Shown: positions 18,256 to 27,190 of the stretch, piece after piece
Position numbering within the stretch: the stretch's first letter is position 1
How the letters are laid out: each line of letters starts with the position of its first letter
Source of the DNA: Cryomorpha sp963748925
Lineage (GTDB): Bacteria; Bacteroidota; Bacteroidia; Flavobacteriales_D; Cryomorphaceae
Direction: 5' to 3'
Assembly: GCA_963748925.1 (NCBI GenBank)
Contig: CAVVKG010000003.1
Location: 310,001 to 374,000, forward strand
Length of the DNA: 64,000 bases
The notes under the pieces: model-generated
Databases searched by the model: none
Seen by the model: only the letters and a program-made list of their open reading frames with translations
What the model was told of the DNA's origin: nothing
Made by a program: the position numbers and the translations under genes

Positions 18256-18837
18256 ATGCTGGGATTAAAAATGCCAACCGACCCGCGCTGGGTAAATATC
18301 GTAGAAAAAAATATTGAAGAAATTCTCACCGACCATGCGTGGTGTGAGCAAAAAGCGGCTAGTTCGGCTATTAGTATTATGGTTCGCTTCCCTGAATATA
18401 TGGATTTGGTAGTGGAAATGACCGCTTTGGCAAAAGAGGAGATGGAGCATTTTGGTCTTGTTCTCGAAAAAATTCAGGAACGCGGATTGAAGCTCGGATT
18501 TGAACGCAAAGATCCCTATGTAAAAGATTTGTCAAGTCATATTATTAAAGGCGGAAACCGCACGCAACAGTTAGTTGAGCTTCTGCTGATGGCAGCTATG
18601 ATAGAAGCCCGGAGTTGTGAGCGTTTTAGGGTACTTTCTGAAGAAATTGCAGATGAAGACCTCCGAAAATTTTATCGCGGATTAATGGCGAGCGAAGCAA
18701 GACATTACACGCTATTCTTAAGATTTGCCCGCAAATATGGCGAGGGAATAGATGTAGATAGACGCTGGAATGAATTTCTAGAATTCGAAGGTAGCTTAAT
18801 GGCGAAATATGGAAAGTCAGAGACTATTCACGGCTGA
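18256..18837 (+). CDS. miaE: tRNA-(ms2io6A)-hydroxylase MiaE
   Basis: A 193-residue diiron hydroxylase that hydroxylates the isopentenyl side chain of ms2i6A37 in tRNA. The start MLGLKMPTDPRWVNIVEKN is typical of the family, so the ATG at 18256 was chosen over the TTG/ATG-like extension to 18208. Ferritin-like iron ligands are visible in the first E/E..H pair (KEEMEHFG) and in the second (IEARSCERF and ASEARHY). The protein needs MiaA and MiaB products, which are not in the window. It stands alone. Confidence 0.93.
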   Translation: MLGLKMPTDPRWVNIVEKNIEEILTDHAWCEQKAASSAISIMVRFPEYMDLVVEMTALAKEEMEHFGLVLEKIQERGLKLGFERKDPYVKDLSSHIIKGGNRTQQLVELLLMAAMIEARSCERFRVLSEEIADEDLRKFYRGLMASEARHYTLFLRFARKYGEGIDVDRRWNEFLEFEGSLMAKYGKSETIHG

Positions 18838-18839
18838 TT

Positions 18840-19244
18840 TTAATTAACTTCCTCAAGCGCAGCGCGCCATTTCTCAGGAATCTCAATCGTTTTATTCTCC
18901 TTGTAGTTAAAGCACACGACTACAGATTTTCCGGTAGTGCATTCAATCCAGTTTCCATTGTCGTTTTTAATAATGCGATAGTTCACATCAAAACTCTTAT
19001 TCCCTATCCTTGAAACCCAGATCTCTATTCGCGCTTCATCTTCCAGATGAATTGGGGCCTTATAATCAATTTCGTTTCGAGCCAACAAAGTGCCTTCGCT
19101 AGACCAATCCCATTTGGTGTCTATTAATTCACTGAAAAAGTCCTTGCGTGCTTCTTCAAAGTAGCTGATGTATATGGCATTATTCACATGACCTATTACA
19201 TCGATATCATTAAAGCGAATATGAATTGGGAAAGATTTCTTCAT
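18840..19244 (-). CDS. Acyl-CoA thioesterase, hotdog fold
   Basis: A 134-residue 4-hydroxybenzoyl-CoA-thioesterase-like protein. The motif RFNDIDVIGHVNNAIYISYFEEARKDFF at about residues 10-37 contains the catalytic Asp of the family and the hotdog helix. It probably hydrolyses a fatty acyl-CoA. It is the last gene of a minus-strand run after the CapD-type gene and an uncharacterised gene, with spacings of 16 and 8 bases. Confidence 0.9.
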   Translation of the reverse strand: MKKSFPIHIRFNDIDVIGHVNNAIYISYFEEARKDFFSELIDTKWDWSSEGTLLARNEIDYKAPIHLEDEARIEIWVSRIGNKSFDVNYRIIKNDNGNWIECTTGKSVVVCFNYKENKTIEIPEKWRAALEEVN

Positions 19245-19252
19245 TGCAATAG

Positions 19253-19651
19253 TTAAGCTGTTGGGTTCATAATAATACTAAAAACAGTAATGCTGTTTGG
19301 ATCGCGATCATACGTGAGTTTATCCAAAGCAGATTGTACATTTTTAGCGCTGAAGTAAGATGTCTCCAGGGTATCATCAGTCGCCTTTTTCCATTGTAAA
19401 GTGTAGGAGTTATCCTTGTCTTTGTAACTCTTTACGTAGGCGAGCATTTTTTTAAGCACGTCTATTTTGTCATACCCATCTTCTGAATGAAAAAGGAATG
19501 ACTGATTGTGGCGGGGGTTTACCGTCACCAAATGCAAGGTGGTTTTGCCATCGCGCTCACCAAAATTGTAGACAAGGCTGTTTGGACCCAATCCGATATA
19601 TTCTCCTATCTCTCCCTGTATTTTTGAGAGCTCAATATTCTTGTCTGTCAT
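19253..19651 (-). CDS. Uncharacterised conserved-looking protein
   Basis: I do not recognise this 132-residue protein. It has no signal peptide or membrane helix, is hydrophilic and mixed alpha/beta in character, with segments LHLVTVNPRHNQSFLFHSEDGYDK, VLKKMLAYVKSYKDKDNSYTLQW and ALDKLTYDRDPNSITVFSIIMNP. The regular spacing in a run of three minus-strand genes and the codon use consistent with its neighbours argue that it is real. It starts at the ATG at 19651, sixteen bases after the CapD-type gene. Confidence 0.7.
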   Translation of the reverse strand: MTDKNIELSKIQGEIGEYIGLGPNSLVYNFGERDGKTTLHLVTVNPRHNQSFLFHSEDGYDKIDVLKKMLAYVKSYKDKDNSYTLQWKKATDDTLETSYFSAKNVQSALDKLTYDRDPNSITVFSIIMNPTA

Positions 19652-19667
19652 TTATATTCAATTTCAA

Positions 19668-21536
19668 TTAGGTGTCAAACTTACTGAATTCTGAGTTCTT
19701 ACTTTTAAATTCCGGAACAATCTCCTTTAACTTCTGAACCATCTTATCGTTGTTTTGTTCCTCAAAAAGTTCGATAAGACTGTAAATTTCTTTTTCCACT
19801 ATTGCCAGATCGTAAATTCGCACTTTGGCTATCTTGATTTGAGGATGATGTGTTGGAAGGGTATTCTCTTCAGAGTTAAGCAATTCTTCATACAGTTTCT
19901 CGCCGGGGCGCATGCCCGAAATCACAATATCAATATCTTTTCCAAGTTCCAGCCCGCTCAATTTTATCATTTGCCTCGCCAGGTCGATAATCTTAACCGA
20001 CTCACCCATATCGAACACGAATATTTCGCCACCCGAACCCATGGCGCCAGCCTCAAGCACCAACTGACAAGCTTCGGGAATGGTCATAAAAAACCGGGTT
20101 ACTTCCGGATCGGTAACGGTTACGGGGCCACCCGCTTCAATTTGCCTTTTAAATAGCGGAATCACAGAACCGTTGCTTCCCAATACATTTCCAAAGCGCG
20201 TAGTGATAAACTTTGTTTTGGAAGCTGCAGAATTGCTCTGGGCATAAATCTCAGCTACCCGTTTTGAGGTGCCCATTACATTGGTTGGATTAACCGCCTT
20301 ATCGGTAGAGATGAGCACGAAAGTTTCTACGTCATGCGCTATGCTGAGGTCTACCATTGTTTTGCTTCCAAGTACATTGGTTAAAACGGCTTCTGATGGG
20401 TTTAACTCCATTAATGGCACATGCTTATAGGCCGCCGCGTGATATACCACTTGTGGCTTAAGCTTAGTAAAAAGGTTCTTCATGCGCTCATACCTTCGTA
20501 TATCACCAATTACTACTTCGAAATTAATATCCGGAAAATTGCGGTTTATCTCAATCTCAAGCTCGTAAATCGGCGACTCTGCCTGGTCAAGGGCAATGAT
20601 TTTGGCGGGTTTGTAATGCGCAATTTGCCTTACCAGTCCACTCCCAATAGACCCAGCTGCACCAGATACTAAGACCACCTTGTCTTTGAGCTGGCTTTCT
20701 ACATTTCCGTCATCGAGCTTAATTACATTTCGTCCCAGCAAATCTTCAATCTTTATGTCTTTTATTTGCTTGAAGCTAAGCTCTCCATTTATCCAACTAT
20801 CGGCGGCGGGAACGTTTAGCACCTTCGTTTTGTATTTTAGTGCAGTTTCAATAACCCGCCTTTTGCTTGCTGCATCGGGGTTTTGAATGGAAATGATAAT
20901 ATTAGATATCGTTCCCTTCTGCAGCAGAGCAGCCAATTCTTTGGTATGGAATATCTGTTTTCCTTCCAGCCGCTTTCCTACTTTATTTTTGTCGTCGTCA
21001 ATGAATGCAACAACATTGTAGTTTATTCCTGCATCCCTGTCAAGCGTTCTTTTGGTAATAACCCCTGCTTCACCCGCACCATAAATGAGTACGCTAAGCC
21101 GCTCCGATCTGGGATTATTTAATTCCATATAAATAATCTTTACGCCTATGCGAAATGTAATGAGCAGTGCAGCGGAAATAAGAAAGTCTAAAATAACAAT
21201 GGTTATGGGCAGAAAATAGGCTCCATCCCAAAAATAAAACTTTAAGGGATTGAAAAGCATCATAATGGTCGATCCGATGGCGAGGGCTTTTAATAAGCGA
21301 ATGGAATCCTGCGTGCCTGTGAACCGAATAATGCCCGCATAGGTTTTGCCCACCATAAAAGACAGTATTCGAATGACCATATAAATGGGGAGTGCGAAAA
21401 GTAGCGGCCCGATTTCAACTGCAGGAATGCTAAATTCAAAGCGCAACATGTACGCTGAGAAAAGCGAAACCAGCACGATGAAAGTATCTATCAGGAAAAT
21501 TATCCAGCGAGGAACATTTTGATTCGGAAATATCAT
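19668..21536 (-). CDS. Polysaccharide biosynthesis nucleotide-sugar dehydratase (CapD/WbpM family)
   Basis: A 622-residue membrane enzyme. The first 130 residues hold four transmembrane helices. A first Rossmann domain begins with GAGEAGVITKR near residue 150, and the catalytic SDR domain begins with VSGAAGSIGSGLVRQI near residue 289. The active-site segment is FVLISTDKAVNPTNVMGTSKRVAE, in which Met replaces the usual catalytic Tyr, as in WbpM/CapD proteins. These enzymes convert UDP-N-acetylglucosamine to its 4-keto-6-deoxy form for surface polysaccharide or glycan synthesis. It leads a three-gene minus-strand unit, but no other glycan genes are adjacent. Confidence 0.92.
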   Translation of the reverse strand: MIFPNQNVPRWIIFLIDTFIVLVSLFSAYMLRFEFSIPAVEIGPLLFALPIYMVIRILSFMVGKTYAGIIRFTGTQDSIRLLKALAIGSTIMMLFNPLKFYFWDGAYFLPITIVILDFLISAALLITFRIGVKIIYMELNNPRSERLSVLIYGAGEAGVITKRTLDRDAGINYNVVAFIDDDKNKVGKRLEGKQIFHTKELAALLQKGTISNIIISIQNPDAASKRRVIETALKYKTKVLNVPAADSWINGELSFKQIKDIKIEDLLGRNVIKLDDGNVESQLKDKVVLVSGAAGSIGSGLVRQIAHYKPAKIIALDQAESPIYELEIEINRNFPDINFEVVIGDIRRYERMKNLFTKLKPQVVYHAAAYKHVPLMELNPSEAVLTNVLGSKTMVDLSIAHDVETFVLISTDKAVNPTNVMGTSKRVAEIYAQSNSAASKTKFITTRFGNVLGSNGSVIPLFKRQIEAGGPVTVTDPEVTRFFMTIPEACQLVLEAGAMGSGGEIFVFDMGESVKIIDLARQMIKLSGLELGKDIDIVISGMRPGEKLYEELLNSEENTLPTHHPQIKIAKVRIYDLAIVEKEIYSLIELFEEQNNDKMVQKLKEIVPEFKSKNSEFSKFDT

Positions 21537-21612
21537 ACAGTACTAGGTGATCGCGTCAAATATACAATAATTCATATCCGCCGCACCTTCCTGTTTTCCC
21601 GTTTAATAATGT

Positions 21613-21620
21613 TACTTTTG
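21613..21620 (+). promoter_or_regulatory. Candidate -7 element for the gcvT operon
   Basis: TACTTTTG fits TAnnTTTG and lies 20 bases before the gcvT ATG. A TTC at about the right distance could stand in for the -33 TTG. It would drive the gcvT-comB-yggS-HEAT-DUF3298 unit. Confidence 0.55.
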
Positions 21621-21639
21621 CGCCCCAAATACATCTATC

Positions 21640-22725
21640 ATGAAAAGAACAGCTTTATATAAAAAACATGTTGATCTAGGTGCCAAAATGGTTCCTTTTG
21701 CAGGATACGAAATGCCCGTACAATATACAGGCGTGAAAGAAGAACATATCGCCGTACGGAAAGGTGTGGGTATGTTTGATGTTTCCCACATGGGTGAGTT
21801 TTATATAATGGGTGAAAAAGCACTTGAATTGCTTCAAAAAGTTACTACCAATGACGTTTCAAAGCTTACTCCCGGCAAAATTCAATACAGTTGTATGCCT
21901 AATGGCAAAGGCGGTATAGTTGATGATCTTCTGGTGTACTGCATTTCTGAAACCACGTATTTACTGGTTGTGAATGCCTCTAATATCGAGAAGGACTGGA
22001 ACTGGATTAGCAGCCAAAACACTATGGGAGCTACCATGGAAAACGAAAGTGACTCAATTTCACTTTTTGCTGTTCAGGGTCCAGACACCAATAAGGCGCT
22101 TCAAGGTCTTACCGATGTTAATCTTGACAAGATGAGCTACTACACCTTTAATATCGGCAACTTTGCCGGGGTAGAAGATGTGATCATTTCAGCTACGGGT
22201 TATACCGGTTCGGGTGGTTTTGAGATTTATGTTAAGAATAAGGATGCCGAGAAAGTTTGGGATGCTATAATAAAGGCAGGAGAGGAGCAAGGCTTAAAGC
22301 CGATAGGTTTAGCTGCACGGGATACGTTGCGTCTTGAAATGGGTTTTTGCCTTTACGGAAATGATATTGATGATACCACATCGCCTATAGAAGCAGGTCT
22401 GGGCTGGATTACCAAGTTTACAAAAGATTTTATTGATAAGGATTTACTGCTTGCGCAAAAGGAGAATGGAACCGAGCGCAGGCTCGTAGCTTTTAGCATG
22501 ATAGATCGAGGTATTCCCCGTAAGGATTACAGAATATTAGATGAGGATGGAAATGAAATTGGAGTCGTAACCTCCGGTACACAAAGTCCATCGCTTGACA
22601 AAGCGATAGGTATGGGCTATGTTAAAACAGCATTCAAAACAGCGGGTACCGAGATATTTATTGAGGTAAGAAATAAATCGCTGAAGGCAGAAGTAACCAA
22701 ACTTCCTTTTTATAAAGCAGATTGA
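21640..22725 (+). CDS. gcvT: Aminomethyltransferase (glycine cleavage T protein)
   Basis: A 361-residue T protein that releases ammonia from the aminomethyl group on lipoyl-GcvH and forms 5,10-methylenetetrahydrofolate. The family elements are present: VPFAGYEMPVQYTGVKEEHIAVRKGVGMFDVSHMGEF near the start, the folate-binding TGYTGSGGFEIYV and LRLEMGFCLYGNDID. Length is normal for the family. The GcvH and GcvP genes are not in this window. The TGA at 22723-22725 overlaps the comB ATG (TGATG). Confidence 0.95.
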   Translation: MKRTALYKKHVDLGAKMVPFAGYEMPVQYTGVKEEHIAVRKGVGMFDVSHMGEFYIMGEKALELLQKVTTNDVSKLTPGKIQYSCMPNGKGGIVDDLLVYCISETTYLLVVNASNIEKDWNWISSQNTMGATMENESDSISLFAVQGPDTNKALQGLTDVNLDKMSYYTFNIGNFAGVEDVIISATGYTGSGGFEIYVKNKDAEKVWDAIIKAGEEQGLKPIGLAARDTLRLEMGFCLYGNDIDDTTSPIEAGLGWITKFTKDFIDKDLLLAQKENGTERRLVAFSMIDRGIPRKDYRILDEDGNEIGVVTSGTQSPSLDKAIGMGYVKTAFKTAGTEIFIEVRNKSLKAEVTKLPFYKAD

Positions 22726-23462
22726 TGGCAGAAGAGAATAAAAAGAAATTTCGGGTGGAAGTATGCTTTTCACCAGATGAATTTGATCTTTATAAGCAAG
22801 AGTATTCAGTGGTGGTAGCAATAGATGTGCTGCGCGCTACAACTGCTATATGTACGGCTTTTGAACATGGAGCCGATAAAGTTATTCCGGTGAGCACTGT
22901 TGCCGAAGCCCTCGTTTATAAAAACAAGGGCTTTATGGCCGGTGCCGAACGAAATGGGCAGATCGTAGAAGGGTTTGAATTTGGTAATTCACCTTACAGC
23001 TACATGGGCGATGCGGTGAAAGGTAAAACCCTGGTTTTAACCACCACAAATGGTACACGAGCCATTAATATTGCGGCTGCTACGCACAAAGTAATCGTTG
23101 GGGCATTGGTAAATCTCGATGCTGTAATTAAGTATTTAATTGACCAGCCTGATGATGTATTATTGCTCGCTTCGGGCTGGCAGGGAAAGTTTAACCTTGA
23201 AGACAGCATTTGCGCAGGCGCCATTACCGAAGCTTTGCTGGAAAGCGGAAAATATATGAGCGATGAGGACTCAACAATAGCTTCTATGTTCTTGTTTAAA
23301 GAGGCGAGAGTAAATTATTTCGGATTCTTAAAAGCGTCTTCACACCGCCGCAGACTCCGAAACTTAAACCTTAACGAAGACATTAAATATTGCCTTACGC
23401 CAAACCAAACGAAGGTAATACCAGTCTATCGGGATGGTGCACTGGTAAAAATGGAATTATGA
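22725..23462 (+). CDS. comB: 2-phosphosulfolactate phosphatase ComB
   Basis: A 245-residue enzyme that hydrolyses phosphosulfolactate to 3-sulfolactate. Family motifs are AIDVLRATTAICTAFEHGA, AGERNGQIVEGFEFGNSPYSY and KTLVLTTTNGTRAI. The ATG at 22725-22727 was taken, overlapping the gcvT stop; a TTG one codon earlier is less likely. ComB acts after ComA, and comA is present 9 kb away on the other strand, so the step is likely genuine sulfolactate synthesis. Some ComB-like phosphatases occur without ComA, but not here. The start of yggS overlaps its stop. Confidence 0.9.
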   Translation: MAEENKKKFRVEVCFSPDEFDLYKQEYSVVVAIDVLRATTAICTAFEHGADKVIPVSTVAEALVYKNKGFMAGAERNGQIVEGFEFGNSPYSYMGDAVKGKTLVLTTTNGTRAINIAAATHKVIVGALVNLDAVIKYLIDQPDDVLLLASGWQGKFNLEDSICAGAITEALLESGKYMSDEDSTIASMFLFKEARVNYFGFLKASSHRRRLRNLNLNEDIKYCLTPNQTKVIPVYRDGALVKMEL

Positions 23463-24118
23463 GCATTTCAGATAATCTGAAAAAAATAAAATCGGAACTG
23501 GGCGAAGGGGTTGCCCTGGTCGCAGTTTCAAAATATAGTACAAACGAAGAAATTCAAGAAGCCTACGATGCAGGTCAGCGTGATTTTGGTGAAAATAAAG
23601 CCCAGGATCTTGAAGCCAAGAAGGAGGTTTTGCCCAATGATATCCGCTGGCATTTTATAGGACATCTGCAGCGTAATAAGGCCAAGTATATTGCAGACTT
23701 CATTCATCTGGTTCACGCGGTAGATAGCTTTAAGCTCTTGAAAGAGCTCAATAAGCGAGCAGCAAAAACGCATAGGCTACTACCATGCCTGGTACAAATG
23801 CATATTGCAACCGAAGACACTAAATTCGGCATGGATCAGTCTGAAATAGAGAATCTTCTCGCCGATCCCAAAGTTGCCGAACTGCAAAACGTTGAGATCG
23901 TAGGCCTTATGGGAATGGCTACAAATACAGACGATACGTCTAAAGTGAACGAGGAATTTGCCACGCTGAAGAATCTCTTTGACACGTTGAAAGAAAAGGA
24001 TCTGCCGAAAAATGTGCGCATGGAACAGTTGAGCATGGGTATGAGCCAGGATTATAAACTGGGTGTAGACAATGGGTCAACCATGGTGCGTATCGGAACA
24101 GCCGTTTTTAAAAATTAA
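23459..24118 (+). CDS. YggS family pyridoxal phosphate-binding protein
   Basis: A 219-residue PLP-binding homeostasis protein (PROSC/YggS). Lys25 in VAVSKYSTNEEIQEAYDAGQ binds PLP; further signatures are RDFGENKAQDLEAK, WHFIGHLQRNKAKYI and LSMGMSQDYKLGVDNGSTMVRIG. The ATG at 23459, overlapping the comB stop as ATGA, gives the normal family start MSISDN; the frame extends further upstream only by chance. It buffers PLP and influences amino-acid metabolism; PLP-dependent enzymes of the same network include the glycine cleavage P protein. Confidence 0.94.
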   Translation: MSISDNLKKIKSELGEGVALVAVSKYSTNEEIQEAYDAGQRDFGENKAQDLEAKKEVLPNDIRWHFIGHLQRNKAKYIADFIHLVHAVDSFKLLKELNKRAAKTHRLLPCLVQMHIATEDTKFGMDQSEIENLLADPKVAELQNVEIVGLMGMATNTDDTSKVNEEFATLKNLFDTLKEKDLPKNVRMEQLSMGMSQDYKLGVDNGSTMVRIGTAVFKN

Positions 24119-24125
24119 ATTGATT

Positions 24126-24659
24126 ATGGAAAAAGCAAATAGTAAAAGAACAGATACATTGCTTACCGCCTTGTTTTCTACGAATGCTGATACAGTCCGT
24201 GGAGCTTTAGATAAAGTGCCATCGCAAGGAAATGCACGCATGGTAATTCCACTTCTTAAGACTTATAAATCGTGGGACCACGAAGCTGATATCCAAGAAA
24301 AAATAGCCGTTATACTTGGACAAATAAAAACAGAATCTGCTATTCCTGAATTGGTTGAAGCCCTTGAGGATCCGGAATTTGACAATGAACGAGCTTTGAT
24401 CTTATCGTCTTTCTGGCATGCCGGACTTTTCCCTATCAATGATGTTAATGTGCTGGTGCGTCACGCTATCAGGGGCGATTTTTTCGTTGCCCTCGAGGCA
24501 CTTACAGTTATTGAAAATATTGACGCCCCTTTAGATACGGAAATGCTTCAGGATGCTATCTTTGATATTGACGAATTTATTGACGAGCATCCGGATGCTC
24601 CGCATGCCGAATTATTAAATCAACTGAAAGAAGTAATTACCACATTTTACAATCAATGA
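24126..24659 (+). CDS. HEAT-repeat-like protein
   Basis: A 177-residue soluble alpha-helical protein with HEAT-like repeats: VRGALDKVPSQGNARMVIPLLKTYKSW, IQEKIAVILGQIKTESAIPELVEALEDPEFDNERALILSSF and LVRHAIRGDFFVALEALTVIENI. The start is the ATG at 24126, seven bases after the yggS stop. It overlaps the downstream lipoprotein gene by four bases. Similar unnamed HEAT proteins occur beside yggS in Flavobacteriia. The role is unknown; HEAT repeats usually bind proteins. Confidence 0.8.
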   Translation: MEKANSKRTDTLLTALFSTNADTVRGALDKVPSQGNARMVIPLLKTYKSWDHEADIQEKIAVILGQIKTESAIPELVEALEDPEFDNERALILSSFWHAGLFPINDVNVLVRHAIRGDFFVALEALTVIENIDAPLDTEMLQDAIFDIDEFIDEHPDAPHAELLNQLKEVITTFYNQ

Positions 24660-25468
24660 TAAAATCGATTTTTTATTCAGCCCTTCCTCTTATTCTAGCC
24701 GCATTTTTATTTGGCTGCAGCGGAAACCCAAGCTCAGAAAAAGATTCTGAAGCTACTCCTGCCGATTCATCCCTGGCTGATGCCAACCCGGTAACCATGG
24801 AAATTGAGAAGTATGCCGATCGTGAGAAAGATTGCAAAGGCGAGGATTGCACTTATGTGAATCTTCAAATGCCGGTGCTTGTTGGATCTGACGAAGCAGC
24901 TCTTAATCAGATAAATTCATTTATTAATGGACAATTCCACGAAGCGCTAAAGTCGCGACTGGCCGAGCCTCAGGGCAACACACCGCTAGATGCAATGTGT
25001 GCTTCATTTATTCAAAGCTATGAGCTGTTTTTAGTAGAGTTTCCCGACTCTGATCAGAAGTGGTACCTTGAAATCGATGGAACTGAAAGTATAGTAGCTG
25101 ACGACTATTTTACCTTGGTTGTAAACCAGGACGAATATCTGGGTGGCGCGCACCCTGCTGTGTTCACTCAGTTAAGGTCATTTGATTTAAGTACCGGTAA
25201 TTTCATCGATATAGTTGACAAATACGGAAAGGAAAAACTTCTTGCCCTGGCTGAAAGACGTTTTAGAACAATAAATGAGCTCGATTCAAGAGCCAATTTA
25301 AACGATGCCGGCTTCATGTTTGAGGATGGAAAGTTTACTCTTCCTGAAAATATGGGGTTAACCAAGGAAGGTGTTCTTGTGGTTTACAATAGCTATGAGG
25401 TGGCTTCTTATGCACAAGGCGAAACTCGTTTTACAATTCCTTATTCGGCTCTAGCCGGGGATGTGTAG
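24656..25468 (+). CDS. DUF3298 domain lipoprotein
   Basis: A 270-residue lipoprotein with lipobox FLFGC (Cys21) followed by SGNPSS. It contains a DUF4163/DUF3298 (PdaC-like) fold: SYELFLVEFPD, then DDYFTLVVNQDEYLGGAHPAVFTQLRSFDLSTGNFIDIVDKYG, and ends FTIPYSALAGDV, the standard C-terminus of DUF3298. Related domains accompany peptidoglycan deacetylases but are not catalytic themselves. It is the fifth and last gene of the gcvT unit and starts by ATGA overlap with the HEAT gene. Confidence 0.88.
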   Translation: MIKSIFYSALPLILAAFLFGCSGNPSSEKDSEATPADSSLADANPVTMEIEKYADREKDCKGEDCTYVNLQMPVLVGSDEAALNQINSFINGQFHEALKSRLAEPQGNTPLDAMCASFIQSYELFLVEFPDSDQKWYLEIDGTESIVADDYFTLVVNQDEYLGGAHPAVFTQLRSFDLSTGNFIDIVDKYGKEKLLALAERRFRTINELDSRANLNDAGFMFEDGKFTLPENMGLTKEGVLVVYNSYEVASYAQGETRFTIPYSALAGDV

Positions 25469-25680
25469 ATTTTATTCTGACATGTCTTTAATTGGAACTA
25501 TGCCTCCATTCAATAATTGATTTCAATGATCATTTTGTTATCTTTGCGCTTCCAAATTCTCTCGTTTTTATTGCAGTATTCAGATTGGTGTGTTGAACAG
25601 CGCCAGAGTGTTGCTTTGAGCAAATTTGGGTTAAACAAATAGATCGTTGTTGGGTCTTCGTTTTCACGTCGATTCACCAC

Positions 25681-25720
25681 AAAAAGAAAATCCCCCAAGC
25701 CTCTCGGCTTTGGGGGATTT
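25681..25720 (-). terminator. Rho-independent terminator of the FN3 gene
   Basis: The hairpin AATCCCCCAAGCC / GGCTTTGGGGGATT has a 13-bp stem with one bulged T and a four-base loop. On the minus strand it is followed by ATTTTCTTTTTG, a T-rich tail. It lies 30 bases after the stop of the minus-strand FN3 gene. Confidence 0.8.
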
Positions 25721-25749
25721 GTCATTCTAGACATGTTTAAGGGGTATTT

Positions 25750-26364
25750 TTATGTCGCCATGATTTCTACTGTTTCACTTGGCGCACTTACGCCTTTGGC
25801 TCCTACAGCCAATATGCGTATTGAGTATGTTTTTCCCGGGGTTAATCCTTCTAAAAGGCATCGGCTCCGGGTTGAGAAATGCGTGTTCCATTCATTTTCT
25901 TTTGCAGTTTTTCCAATGCTGAATTGAACAATGTAGTTTCTACTGTTTTTTACCAGTTTCCACCCTAGTTTCAATTCGCCACTATTCTCAGTTCTCGTTA
26001 TTCTCAATCCCTCGGGCCTTTTGAGCTCCGCGGGTTTATTGTTTGTTTTTCTAAGTTCAAATCCTGCTTTAATAATCTTTGCTTCGTCACCTCCCGATTC
26101 ATGATTTACAAAAGCCGCTGCTTTTCTAATAACTGAGTCGATGTGTTTCTCGCACAATTTCCTTATTCCAATGGCCCTTTTATCACCGAATGATGCCATC
26201 TCTATGGCTTTTTCAAGCGATTTGGTTGCTTTGTCAAGTTCGGCAAACAGTGCTCCTTCGTTTTTAAATTCTTCTACAGACTTTAAACCCTCCAGCACTC
26301 GTTGCGCCATCTCCACCTTTTCCTCACATCTTAAACTTCGCAATCCGATTTTTACTCTGGTCAT
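25750..26364 (-). CDS. Fibronectin type III domain-containing cytoplasmic protein
   Basis: A 204-residue protein without a signal peptide. The first 100 residues are alpha-helical (AQRVLEGLKSVEEFKNEGALFAEL ... ALDKATKSLEKAIEMA), and residues 110-204 form one FN3 domain (RPEGLRITRTENSGELKLGWKLVKNSRNYIVQFS ... LEGLTPGKTYSIRILAVGAKGVSAPSETV). This two-part architecture recurs in Bacteroidetes in proteins of about 200 residues with no known function. The gene is single and has its own terminator. A cytoplasmic FN3 domain is unusual among bacteria, where most are extracellular. Confidence 0.82.
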   Translation of the reverse strand: MTRVKIGLRSLRCEEKVEMAQRVLEGLKSVEEFKNEGALFAELDKATKSLEKAIEMASFGDKRAIGIRKLCEKHIDSVIRKAAAFVNHESGGDEAKIIKAGFELRKTNNKPAELKRPEGLRITRTENSGELKLGWKLVKNSRNYIVQFSIGKTAKENEWNTHFSTRSRCLLEGLTPGKTYSIRILAVGAKGVSAPSETVEIMAT

Positions 26365-26862
26365 TGTAATGGCATTTCCACAAATAATCTGCCTACTCTT
26401 ACGCCATAGGTTTCCTTAAAGTTTCAATCAGCCATTCTTTTTTTTCGATTGGGAATTAAAAATTGCCGACAGCTTTACAAAATTACCCGATAGATTTTCG
26501 ATAAAATGCTAGTGAAACGTAGAGCCTACAAATAGCAAATCTATTGACAAACAAAGGATTATGTTTTTATAGGGATTTAATATCCGGATGTTATTTAAAG
26601 AATGAGACTGGCGGTATACTATTTCTCAAATTTTTTTAAACTCCTGTTTATTCTATCCGAAATTAATAGTTTTATTAGGAAAAATCGGTAAAATATCGGT
26701 ACTTGGTTATAGTTAATAAACGGCATGGGAGTGAGTATTGGGAATTCCGTTCTTTTTGTAATAGCTGTTAAAAGGCAGGTGTGACGAGAACAGAATGATA
26801 GATTTGATGTTTATTTATTTAATGCAAAGAGAAGAATGATTTAAAAACTAAATTTCTATACA
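26365..26862. other. Intergenic region upstream of hpf, no gene seen
   Basis: About 500 very AT-rich bases between divergent genes. It should contain the promoters of the FN3 gene and of hpf, but no clear TAnnTTTG element stands out. No ORF of interest, tRNA or repeat was seen. A long leader for hpf is possible. Confidence 0.4.
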
Positions 26863-27162
26863 ATGGAAAAAACAATAGAACCAGTAAATTTTAATGCAAG
26901 TCAGGAATTACTCACCAATATTGGAGAAATCTTTGATAAGCTGGTAAAATTTAACGATAAAATTGTAAGCGCAGACATTTACTTAAAGTCGCTTAGAGAA
27001 ACCCCCACCAAAGAGAAGAAAATAGAAATCAGGCTATTTATGCCGGGTAAGGATATTTTTATTGAGCAGCAGGCAGATTCATTCACATCTGCGGCTCAGC
27101 AGGCATTCGACCGATTAAAGGTTATTATTATTAAAGAAAAAGAGAAGCATCAAACTTATTGA
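26863..27162 (+). CDS. hpf: HPF/RaiA family ribosome-associated protein
   Basis: A 99-residue ribosome hibernation factor of the short HPF/RaiA class (S30AE domain). It shows the beta-alpha-beta pattern with the N-terminal helix NASQELLTNIGEIFDKLVKFNDKIVSADIYLKS and the later KKIEIRLFMPGKDIFIEQQADSFTSAAQQAFDRLKVII. It would bind the decoding site of 30S subunits in stationary phase and block translation. It has no domain for 100S dimer formation. The gene stands alone and ends at a strong terminator. Confidence 0.88.
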   Translation: MEKTIEPVNFNASQELLTNIGEIFDKLVKFNDKIVSADIYLKSLRETPTKEKKIEIRLFMPGKDIFIEQQADSFTSAAQQAFDRLKVIIIKEKEKHQTY

Positions 27163-27190
27163 TAGGTATTGTAGATGTTGATTAAATAGA

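Noticed and set aside
25510..25734. A minus-strand frame of 74 codons
   Set aside because: It spans the terminator hairpin and shows no protein-like conservation; the hairpin explains the region.
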